NCBI GenBank assembly: GCA_014706295.1
Contig: JACSVZ010000016.1
Location: 9,467,168-9,531,167 of the forward strand
DNA from: Lycocorax pyrrhopterus obiensis
Taxonomy: Eukaryota; Chordata; Aves; Passeriformes; Paradisaeidae
DNA: 64,000 nt
Direction of reading: 5' to 3'
The notes below the pieces were generated by a model. The model was not told the DNA's origin, did not search any database, and saw only the letters and a program-made list of their open reading frames with translations. Shown piece by piece: positions 12,291 to 23,608 of the stretch. How positions within the stretch are numbered: the first letter of the stretch is position 1; each line of letters opens with the position of its first letter. A program made the position numbers and the translations under genes.

Positions 12291-15200
12291 ACAGAGATAA
12301 GCAGTGCCTGAAATCTGGAGGGATGCAGTGATAATGCCTCCGTGTGCCTCTGGCACCAGCGAGGAATTGGGTCAAGAGCAGCAGCATGCTCTTCTGGTGT
12401 TTGTGAGCATGATGGAGATCTGGCTGCTTACTGCAGGATTTTTGCAAGTTTCTGTAAACTTTGGGTGCCATGAAAGAGAGCAGGCTGGCTAGACTTCAGC
12501 CCAGTAGGACAATTTCTGTGTGCCAGAACTACCTCCCATGTGGAAGATTTTTATGTATACTGATAAATTACTTTCCGATTCCTTGGTTAAGCAGGCTATA
12601 GAGTAACATCTTCAAGAAAAGAGGATATATTATAAAATGTCAAGTTTGAATTAATTTCCCAAGCATTTTAAAACACTTCAAGTATTTTAAATTTCTGGTC
12701 ATGTTCATTCACTTACTGGGGTATTTTAGTTACTCTCTCTCTCCCAGACAACTCAAAAATAATGACTCCTTTTAAAGGCACTGTGATTGGCAGGACTATT
12801 CCTGAAGTATTATGTGGTAGGTTATTTCCACCCATATTCTCTTTTCAGACTTGGGATTGATAGGATAGGTGCCAAGCTGTCACATTATAGCCTTTGGTAA
12901 TTAAAATATAGGATGGCATTAGTATTGGTTCTGGATAATTACTTGTTTTTTGAGCAAAGCTTTGACAGACAATATTATGGAAGGTCTCCAGAAATTTGAT
13001 TTAAAAAGCTCCTCTCATGCCACAGAAAACAGAGATTATATTTTGCAGGTAGGGCTATTTGGAGACCAGTTGGTACCATTTAATGTAGGAGATGCTTGAA
13101 TGATTTGTGGAAAATAAGGTTATCTGACAAATTCAGCCCATATTTCAGTTAATAAATAATTCATAAGCTAGTCGTGACTTCCACAATGCATTAATTATTC
13201 ATAAGGGCTCACTGAATAATTTGTGCAAACAAATTTCAGCCTATAGAGTACCCATGAGTTGTTTTGTGCTTGTTATTCTTTGTGTGTGATCGTGGCATTT
13301 GGTTTTATTTTCTTACTATACAAAACTTTTAAGTTGGAGGGTAGTAGATAACACTGAATAGTTCCCAAAGCAAACAGAATCCTTTCCTGTGTGAGACAAA
13401 AAATTTTTATGTCGTACTTTGCCAGTGCTGATTTTAACATAAGAACATTGTTGGGGCTGGAGCTGTTTACATCTTCAGGCAGAAGCCCACATAGATGGGG
13501 GTCATTTGGGCTTAAAATTGAAAGTCCGAACACCAAGTGTTGTCCGGTTCTGCATACATTTTCTCAGGAAATGTTAGCTGTCTCTTCTTCCTCTTTGTTT
13601 TTTTGGGGTTTTTTGTTTATGTCTTTTGTTTGCTAGCATTTTTGTTTTCGTCCTGCAATAGAATTTTTGCGTGTGCTTCTTTGCTGCTTTCCTTCTTGTG
13701 AAAATTGCAATTCACCTGATTTCCAGGGGAGTTGGATATTGAGGAAGGGAGAAGGGATGAGGAGTAGGAGATGGTAACAGGAGTATAAATAACAGTGAAA
13801 AAAATCTCCTGGAAATTATATATACATTTCAAAAGTCTCCAATAAGAGGGCTTGAGCTGATGTAAATAAATTCTCAGCTCCTCGTAAATCAGACAAGAGC
13901 TTAAAGGGTGGTATCCTGTTGTCCAGAGGAAGAAGGCTGGAGAGACTCATTTGAGCTCCCCTGCCATAAGCTGCACTTTAAAGGACAAGAAGTTACCAAA
14001 GTAGGGCTTTGGAGAGAAGGATTTTCTTTGCTCTCTGCTGTTGTTACAAAATGAAACCTGAAGAAAGTCCCCAAACCTGTTTTCCTTTGCTCCTCGCCCC
14101 TCCCTGCCCCCTTGCCTGCTTCCTGTATTCAGACTGTGAATTTGCCGAAGTGACCATGTCTCATTGTGCCCACGACGGGGCCATGGAGGTGTGTGAGGGA
14201 TGCTGGAGGCAGCAGCACCAGAGTGTCCTGCCTACATACACTTCCCTCAGCCTCAGTGGGACTGGTGGGGTGTATCCTCTGCACCTCCTGAGAAAGGCTG
14301 CTTGGGCTTTTTTTCCATCATCTAAAGCTGAAAGCTGCTGGATCAGAGGTCGTTGATCATCTTACGAGTCTCAGATTGATTTTCTTCCTTTGTATCTTAT
14401 CATACTTTTTTAGTAAAGGAAAAATCTCTAAATATAAAATGGAGGTAGCACTCCTTAATTGCAGATTCTGAGACTAAAGTTCAGAAGCCATATAATTCCA
14501 TTACCTGTAGGAAAACAACTGGAATCAAGTTTACAGTTTTCATTAGAGAGAGAAGATGAGTTATGAAAAGAGTTAATAAGGCACTCCTTAAGCAGCTATG
14601 GAGATGTAAATTTTGAGGCAATAGACCATTTTGTCAGTAGCTTGGGTTAACAGCTTGTTAACTCCAGTGTGATTCAAAGTGATACCGAGCTGGTTTATTT
14701 GGAGGGGGAGTAGAATATGGTTTAAAACTGCTACTTACATCTGCATGTTTAATGTCCCAGGTTTTTGGTTATTGTAGGCATCAGATGTCTTTTGCACCAG
14801 ACATCTGGAGTGATAAGCAAACTCCACTTTTTGTGTATACACATAGGTACATGTGGTGGAGTCCCAGAGTTACTAATGTGCATCTTGATGAGAAAAACAT
14901 TCACACACATTCCAATTATTCCTGTTTGGAAAGCAATAAATAATAATGGTGTCTGATATTTGTACAACTGCAGTATCCAGAAGCTCTGAGGAAGATTAAA
15001 CCAGCCTCATGCTTCACACTAGAATGGCATTTCTGAAGGCCTGGGTATTGAGTGCAGCTCCTGAGAAAATCTGAGGCACTGACTATTTGAGATTGTATTT
15101 GGATGCTAGAATTAAGTTAGAGGATTCCCGTGAGATGTGTGATGTTCAAGCTGCATTCCTCAGGCAGTGTCTGTTTCTGTGTGGTATTTGTGATGGTGGG

Positions 15201-15942
15201 AGGAGAGTCTGGATGATTTGTTCAGGGGGTCTGGATGCCTCTGACCTACTAGGGTGAAAGCTGGAGACTCAGCTATCACGTAAAGTTGTAATTTTGGGAT
15301 GACAATCCCTGCTTGGTATCAGACACAAGACAGTGACTTCTTACCATTATCGCATCAGACAGCAATTGTTGTAGTAGAAATAGTTCCCTCATTTACACCC
15401 ACTGGTTCTTCACTGGGAAGGAGAGTAGAAATGAGTGTCCTTGTTGCCATCATTGGATGTTGGCCCAGTTTCTAAATTAAAAACCTATTCCATATGTGAG
15501 TTTAGGCACTGAACCTTGGTGTTTGGCCTACAGTCATAACTCCCTGGATCCAGACAGCTCTCAAAATTTTGGAAAAATTTAACTGAAGATCTAATTCTGG
15601 ACTCAGTTTTCACTGCCTGTTAGATGCTTTCATAAGCTTTGCCTGTCTCTGAGCCACAGAAATAAAGCTGTGTTTTCCAAATAGGAGGTAACCAGTCATT
15701 CTGCTGGAATGGGATGAGATAGTTCCAAAAGTAAACCTTCCAAGGTAGGAACAGAGCACACTTGTAGCTGTATGTTTACTGTAAAGAAATTTCTGTTGTG
15801 CCTCCAAAGAAAAGGGTTGTTTTAAACCCAAACTGTAACATGCGCCCAGCTGAAGGACTTTTGAGCTATGAAAGAAGAAAAGGGGAGGTAGAACTTCTTA
15901 AGCCAGTTTTGCTGTCAAAACTAGGTGCTTCCTAAAGCTGCA

Positions 15943-15951
15943 CCCCCCCCC
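15943..15951 (+). repeat. Nine-base C homopolymer
   Basis: A run of nine C residues; a likely site of length variation or sequencing error. Confidence 0.9.
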
Positions 15952-16037
15952 TGCAAAATGATGTAGGCCATCAAGAACAAGGTACCCTCTTTTGTAGTAC
16001 TCATTTTGTCTGAAAGAAAAAAGCAAATGCCTTTATT

Positions 16038-16064
16038 AAAGGGCTCGTCTTTTACAAGCCCTTT
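16038..16064. repeat. Hairpin AAAGGGCT/AGCCCTTT
   Basis: Perfect 8-bp arms at 16038-16045 and 16057-16064 flank an 11-base loop. It resembles a bacterial terminator in shape, but in this vertebrate intronic context it has no known role. Confidence 0.8.
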
Positions 16065-16314
16065 TATTCACCTTCAATACTTGAATGTGTATGAGTAACA
16101 ATGATTACAGTTGAAGAGATGCCATTATGCCATATGTCCTTTTATTTGTCTCTAGGGAGTATTTGCAAGTACACAGAGATAAGTGGAAGTTATTGCTATG
16201 ATAATCAAACCATGTGTGTTATATGGCATATAGAAATAATATATTATTTAATAAAAAGCTTTTTTTAAATTAAGCAACATTTCATTTTAAAACATGTATG
16301 GGCTTACATGTATC

Positions 16315-16335
16315 TCTTACATCTGCTATGTAAGA
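16315..16335. repeat. Small hairpin TCTTACAT/ATGTAAGA
   Basis: Perfect 8-bp arms (16315-16322 and 16328-16335) flank the 5-base loop CTGCT, in AT-rich DNA. Confidence 0.8.
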
Positions 16336-18160
16336 TTAAATAAATATATGTGTCATGGAGAGGGCCAAAATCCTGTATGCAGTAGCTGAAGATTATGTGA
16401 TCAAATCTGGAGCCCTCAAAAAAAGGTACCAGTCTATATGTCCTCTCACATACTGGGCTTAAATTATCATATTTCCCTTCTCCCTCTGCTTTAAGTGGGT
16501 GCTAATCAATTGTATAATTTAATTGGCAACACTTACATTGCTTAGGTTATCAATCCATATATTTTACTAAATTCTGCCCTCCTTATGTCTAAAAAAAATA
16601 TGGGTTTTTGAACAGAGAATTTCACAGCTGGATACTTCTGATCCCTCAGTAAATATCAGAGAATGGAATTAATTTAATTTATTCTTTGTGTTCTTGATTT
16701 AGATTTTCTCTTTTCTAAAGATTTGTTTTAAAGTTTATAGTCTACCTACTAACACACATATATAAAGGATTTTAGTGGAAGGAAAAAGTTCCGTCATTGT
16801 ACTCTGCCTTCCTCTTCAAGAAGCTATTAATCTAAAATCTATCGCTTTTTATTTTGCCAGATTTGATCAGTTCAAGGCATTTACAGAATATTCCTTCTTG
16901 ATTACTCCTAAATATTTCCATAGCTGAAAATACAAACTTTCTTCAGGTAGCAGAAAGGTATCCCTACCTACCCCAGGCCAGAATATCCTTGAAACAAGAA
17001 ATCCCTCGTGAAAGAACTTCTGACCTAATCCTAAACAGAGAAGAGGAATCACTTTGTGTCTAAAATCTAGATTTTAATTATGCATAGGTTGAATAAAGTA
17101 GGAATTGGCTAATTGACACCGACACAAAGAACGGCAGAAAACAACTCAGGGCTTGCTCCTGCTGCATCCAGGTGATGGAAGGAGTCTCACCCACACAAAT
17201 AGAAACAGAATCAAGCTCCAAACAACCTGGTATTTTAGCAACTGTTTGTTTGGGTTTTGTGATCTTCCTTTCTTTCTTTTCTCTCCTCCTGACAACCTAC
17301 CTGTCAGGAAACTAACCTGCTATTTAATCTAATGATGTGTTTACATTTATTAATCAATTTGAATATATATTTTCCTTAGTGTGACATTCTTCCCCCTTGT
17401 CTCCTCCCCCACATCTAAGCTGGCATCATTCAAAATGATAAGTATCTTCCTTCCTTTTTCACTTGAGAAAGTGGCGCAGAAGTTAAAGCACTTCAAAGAG
17501 ATTGTTATCTCTCCATAGCTATTGTATAATTAAACATCAGCCTCCCCATACCTATGTACATTCTCCTTGATCTTTAAGCAGGAAAACAAAAGAAGAGGCA
17601 TCTCCTATGTTTGTCTCCTCTAAGAGATGAGCGTTAGCTTTTCACCTTTCTGCTGTAAACTGACTCGCTTCCTTGGAAAGAAGCTGAACTAGGGCAAAAA
17701 GATTTGCATGCTGCTACAGAAAGCTACTAATATAATCTCTCTACCAATTGATTAAATTGTGAGGCTGTGTGATTAATGATAGCTTGGTCAAATGTGACCT
17801 TTTAAATATAGGACAGGATGTACGCCGTGACTTGCAAGATTTAAAGTGGAGTTTTAAGCTGTGGACAAGGGGATGCTTTGCTTGTCCGTTTTGCTCAGCA
17901 TGTCTCAAATAGGTTTTAGCTGTAGCAAATTAGGTAGAGCTAGATGAAATGAAAGCCACCTCCGGCTGAATTATCCAACTTAAAACAGCTTTAGCATACT
18001 ATTTTTAGATTTAAATATTCCTGTTTCATGGTGAGAGATGCCAAAGTTAATCTGCTTATGAAGATTCAGACTTCTGAAGTTTCCACATGGGGCCTGTTCA
18101 AGAAAATAAATCTTCTGTTTTAGTGTTTTAAACAAATTTAACTTTGGATTTTTATTTTAG

Positions 18161-18336
18161 CTAGAGGAGGCAAATTGCTATCCAGGACCACATTTTGGTA
18201 TGGTAGATAAATCCTTACTGAGCCAAATTTTCAAGCATGTAAACTCGGATTGTGCCACCAGATTTGATGAAGCGACAGGATTTCTGCCATCAGCCAAAGA
18301 ATTTTCTTCTCTGGAATCAGTCCATGCAAGTGGTAG
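18161..18336 (+). other. Exon-like segment, unrecognised
   Basis: The sequence ATTTTTATTTTAG ends in an acceptor AG at 18159-18160, and TAG|GTGAGG gives a strong donor at 18337. The 176 nt between them are open in the first frame for 58 codons with two bases left over (LEEANCYPGPHFGMVDKSLL at the start). I do not recognise the peptide. An open frame of this length in one of three frames is expected by chance in roughly one of ten random segments, so the support is only suggestive. It could equally be a conserved noncoding element. Confidence 0.2.
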
Positions 18337-18544
18337 GTGAGGGGAAAGGATGACATGGCACTAGACACTCCTTATTTTCAGCTATTTCTGCAAAAAGTAA
18401 AAAAAGCCTGATCAAAGGGGTTCAGAAAGATCTCTCCTCTTACTTTAAACGGCAGTAGACTGACTGTATGGAAGTGTAACAGTCAAGTCACAGGAGGCAG
18501 GTGAGAGCATTTTGCTTGGTTTCAGACTCACTGCAGTAGGGTCT

Positions 18545-18605
18545 AATGAATGCATCTGCTAAAAGCTCGTTAATGCTTGAGCTCTAATTCATTGTTATAT
18601 ATAAC
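18545..18605. repeat. Nested inverted repeats with TAAT words
   Basis: The outer arms are AATGAAT (18545-18551) and ATTCATT (18587-18593). The inner arms are AGCTC (18564-18568) and GAGCT (18579-18583), flanking GTTAATGCTT. Directly after lies a perfect 12-bp palindrome, GTTATATATAAC (18594-18605). TAAT cores are typical homeodomain binding words, so this may be regulatory. Confidence 0.6.
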
Positions 18606-21600
18606 ATTACTATTAGTGCTGCTGATCTACGGCAGAGGGCTGAATGCACAAATAGCTTTTCCTCCAGTCTGGAACTAAATGTTGCTGGCCTGGCTGCAAT
18701 CCCAGCTGGCTGGTTAAAGAAATATGTCAAGGGATCACAGGAATATAGACATCAGTGGCGCATTTGGAATTAAAGCTTGCTCTGAGCTCTTGATTCTTTT
18801 ATTCTCCTTAAAGATTTCCAGCACAGTGCAGTGTGGATAACTCTTTTTAGCACAAAGAACCTGTCCAAGCAAGTGTCTGAAGTATGGTTTCAGATGGGTT
18901 TTCTGTAAGGAAAATATTTGTCTTTAAATCTTTTCAGCTCTAATTAAGCCTGCATACCTACATTTCATGTGTGTGTGAGCTGTAATTGCTAACATTTGCA
19001 CAGAGGAGCAAATGAGGAGCTGCCATGGCTGCTTTGTGAAATGCAAGTGAGCAGAATCCAGCAGCCAGGCCCAGTTGGTTTTAATGACTGACTGGATCTC
19101 TCAAAAAAAGGATGGAGCTCTGCTGCATTTGGAGCCTGCTCAAAGTAAATGTGCCTTCACTTCAGAACTGGGGATTGCAAGCTCTTCTTCCCTTCAGGGA
19201 TTAGACTGCTTTGTGCAGCACTGCCAAGGGAAGCTTGGGGAAGGGCTGGAGCTTGGGCAGGAACTGCAGCCACAGGGCTGAGATGCCTTCACTTTCCTCC
19301 CAGTCCATGGTGGAGTTACCAAAACACAAGGCTGGGCTAACAGCTTCGGGTAACAGCTACAGAAATAAGGAAGGGAGGGAGGAGAAGCAGTTGTAGCTGG
19401 CTGGATAGAGCAGAACCAGTTCTTGTCTTGGCTCCAGTCCTGCTGTGCCCCGGTCCTGCCTGTCCTGCTGGTGCAGCAGGTACGTGTGGGTGTGGTGGAG
19501 TTGTCTTATCCCCACTTTCCCTCTTCCCTTGAGGCAGTAGAAGCTGCTTGCTAATAGGCCCATGGCAGAGGGGATGGACCTTAGCTCAGTTATGCTGTGG
19601 ATCCAAGCCTGAAGCAGAACTCTTCATTTCTTCTGTTTGTGGGTTTGCTTGTTCTGGGTGAATGGATGAAATGAATCTCTCTGTGCAGCACGGATATGTG
19701 GGAGGTATGTGCCTTTCTGTCTCCAGGCAATAGCTACCTTGCTTCTGGAATTGTCTTTTTGGCCTGATTTTTCACCTTGGCTGGCTATCTGTGTAAGTGA
19801 AGGCATAGTCTGAGACTGGATTATACTACTGAAATGTTACTGATGTGTTAAACTGGTGTGAAATCAGACTCTGGCTACTCATGCCAGCTCTCTGGGAGTA
19901 AGGAAGGAGCTGAATTGCTTCCATCCAGCAGAATCAATCACTGCATGCAAATCTGGTACCTTGTCTGAGACTTCAGCAGAGACTTTACTGTGCTCAGGTG
20001 AGATACCAGGTCAGGTACATGAATCTCTACTAGTGAACCAAAACCACAAGTCTGTTGCATCAGCTTTTATCTACCATGGTTAAAATGGAATTTATTCTCT
20101 GGGGTTATTACTGTCACTCATTATTAAAGGTCTAATTAATGCTGTTGATTATTATTTGTTTAGAATTAATTTCTTATTTCCCACTTCATGAATGTTAGCT
20201 ATGTAAAAACAAAGGCTTTAATTAATTGAATGACTTTACTTTTCCAATATACATCAGGCCTGCTCTTTTCCACACATGTATCCAGAAGAGCAGAATAAAA
20301 GTGACATATGGTAAAAGGAAGCAGAATGTCTAAGCTCAGGTCATTAAAGTGGTAATAATAAAGGCTTCACTAAATGGAAAATACCACCAGCCTACTCCAA
20401 ACTGTCTTGATCCACACTCAATTCATTTTTATTGTTTATAGTGTTAATTATTTTGGGGGGTAAAAAAGTTTATATCAATTTAATTCATAGCATGGTTGTT
20501 AAATTGTAAATAACTAAAACTGCTGAAGCTTTTCCTCTAATAAAATTGTAATTGGCCTTTTAAAGTAACTGCAGTAATAAATTTCCCTTTTTCCTCCTCC
20601 TCATACTTAACAGAGCAGAGATCCTTAGCTGCCATAAGTCAGCATCATTCTTTTAGTCCTGTGGCGTTCCGTAGCCTACACCAGCTGGGAATCTGGCCCA
20701 AAGCAGGGCCGTGACAAGGGAAGAGAAACATCACCTCCAAGGAATTCACCTATTGGATTGTTACTCTGGCTGAAGTCAGTGCACTGCTACTTATAGAGGA
20801 GCAGAAGAGGACATTACAATTACTTGTACTCGTTGAGATGGTTTATACACAGTGATAGAAATTTGCAGTAAAAATTGCGGTTCCGTTTTGCAGCTGCTGC
20901 TGGTTACACGTTAAACTGGTTTTGTTAGCAAACAGAACCAGTGGTAACTAATGCCCCACTTCCCTCAGGATGTGTAAGTACTGGCATGCTGCTGCTTGGA
21001 GCACCTTCTGATCCACAGGGTGCCTGATGTCAACAGTGGGGCTGCAAAATGGGGCAAACCCCTCTAGATCCATCCCATTTTAGTCCCATGGTTTGAATGT
21101 CCATAACTACACATTTGAATGGCCTGGGCACCTGCTGTGGAAGGACAAGAGCCTCCAAAGGATGAATACTTTTATAAATGATGATATGAAGGATTAAGCC
21201 AGTCTTCTCAGGCAGTGTGTATGGTTAAGCAAAGAGAGGAAGGGAGGGCTTCCATATTTGAATTGCCTGTCCTCTCCTTCGTAGAGATCTTAGACTGTTC
21301 TGATGTTTTATTTTTATTCTCTGTGCTATTTCTGATAGCAGCCATGCCTAGAGATCATTTCTTTCTTAAAATGACCTTAGATACAGTAATTCTCTTGTGC
21401 ACAAGAGTGCTTCAGGATTCTGTGCTTCCTACTGTCAATATATTTCTGGGGTTTGGCTGTGAAGTGTCTCTGTCTGTGGTTAATGTACTTCCAGCCCGCT
21501 TCATCTACAGATTCTGCATTAAATATTGAGGCTTGTACGTTTAACCTTTACAGCTTTGCATGTGTACAGAGGATTTTATACATGAAAATGCACATTTCCA

Positions 21601-23586
21601 GATGCAGTGATCTCATATTTTTTGTGTTTGTACTCCCAAATTCCATGTACCTTTGCATTCTTACAGCAGGTGAGGGGTATTCTGGCAGCAATTTTCCTGC
21701 ATGGGAGTGTGGCAGAAGCCCCAGGGTGGAGCACAGTCCTGGCACTTGGCTCTGGTTTCGGGTGCTGGATTGTGCAAGTGCATCACCCTGTTCCCCCACA
21801 GGATATAGGGCAGGGCTGTCCCCCATACTGCCAGCAGAACCTCCATCTCCCTGTAAGAGAGTCTTGGGAAAGGCCACCACCCAAATATGTCACATAATGA
21901 CACTGTTGTAGCTGCAGTCTCCCAGTTGTACACAGAGAGCCATTTCTCCCGTTGCAGACGTGGGAGTCTGTGGACACACCAGAACTTGGCCTTTACATGT
22001 CAGATTGCAAGGAACCTGCTCTGGTGTCTAATTATTCCCAGTCTGCAGGGCGGCTGATTCCCTGTAAATAGCACTTAGTCTAGTCTCAACCTGTTAAAAG
22101 TGGATGACAATTAACATTTTTTTTCTCCCCCAAGTATTTCATTTTGACAGCACTATAAACAAAAGCACTTCTATGCATCTTTCTTTGCCGAATTATTTAT
22201 TTGAATGTAGATATGAATCATCGTTATTGCGGAGTACAGCGCAGTCAGGTCCTAGTACTAAAACATCAGTGCTAATTAGCTGGAAATAAAATTGTCAAAA
22301 ATACTTGATTCTAATTAGGGTCTTTTTAATGTTTATACACTATGGACTTGATCTTCCTCTCAATGACTGTGTAAATCTGGAATGCTTTCATTTCCTCTAG
22401 TATGGTATTCATGCAAATAAGATGATAACTTTATGGCTCGTTCTAATGGTTATTATGTGCTGTTAGCTAAATGAGAAAGGAGTTCAAACTTTAAATTGTT
22501 TGATTAAGTAAAATCAGTCCACGTATTTTCTGCTGCATATCTAAAGCATAGAAATATTATCAGCTGTGCAATTCCAGAACCATAGATCTGACCATATTCT
22601 GAAAAACAACCCCATACTGTTACCTATTTTACATACAAATATACATGTATAATTAACTCCTTTTTATAGCTGGAATTGTTCCGTTTGTATGGCAAAAGTG
22701 TTAGAGCTGATCTGTACAATGAGCAATACTGCATCATAAGTGTTATAAGTTACCAAGCTTCTGTCAGGTTTCCCCACATAGTTCATTTTACCATTATCTT
22801 TCTCTTTGAAATCAACTATGTTTTTTCTTAAGTGAAGCTCAGCTACTTCTTGGTGTAATTCCCCACTTGTTCCCTATCCATTTTCTCAATTTTCCTGTTC
22901 ATCAAAATACCCAGTGCTGCAGTATTGCCTCTGCTTTGTACTTCTGTCCCAAGAGGTTTGTAGAATAACCTTTTGATGGGTGGGCCCAAAACTTATGTTT
23001 CACCAGATGTGAAATGAGTTTGGATATGTTTTCGCAATTGAGACAAAGTATAGATTTGTATCTGAACCTCGCTGAGCTCTGAAATAGGTCACATCTAATC
23101 AACATCTCATCCTTGATAAGCATTTTTGAATTAAGATTTTTTGAATCCTGAGTTGACTCTCACTGGCTCCTGGTGATCAGCCTGGGACAGCTGAGGCATT
23201 TCTGCAATTCCTTCAGTCCAGATTTACATGCTGTAGGCTGTTCTCTGTAAGGTCCATGCCCTCTACTTTATAAGTGTAAAGACAGAAAAAAAGAGTATAT
23301 TCTTTTGTTTTTCTGGAATGAAAATGAATGTAAATCATAACTTCTTTTTGTTAAGAGTTAAATTCAAATGCAGTTGTGCCGAACTAACATGGTTGCAGGC
23401 TGTTAAGCTATTTATTTTTGCAGCTACTTAAGTAGAAGCTAAAGTAAAAAACATTTTTTATAGCAAATAATTGACATGTTGTTTTTCTGCTTTATAAATT
23501 GCTTAAGGGGGGCTTATGATTTTATTAATAGATTTATAAATTTGTTATAACTGTTCGGATAATTCTGTGGCTAATCCTTGAGCTGC

Positions 23587-23608
23587 TAAATAGTTTATAA
23601 ACTATTTA
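23587..23608. repeat. Perfect 22-bp palindrome
   Basis: The half-site TAAATAGTTTA at 23587-23597 is followed directly by its reverse complement, with no spacer. It sits in an AT-rich patch (about 23400-23640). A perfect palindrome this long is unlikely by chance in one 64-kb window, although AT bias raises the odds. Confidence 0.9.

Noticed and set aside
11957..12331. Arg/Pro/Ala-rich open frames in the CpG island on both strands
   Set aside because: High GC removes stop codons. The peptides are compositionally driven and overlap on both strands.
16031..16070. Terminator-like hairpin followed by TTTTATT
   Set aside because: An intrinsic terminator makes no sense in this vertebrate intronic setting. 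Kept only as a hairpin.
21453..21911. 152-codon plus-strand open frame, overlapped by other frames on both strands
   Set aside because: The length fits chance, the composition follows the local sequence, and several competing frames cover the same bases.
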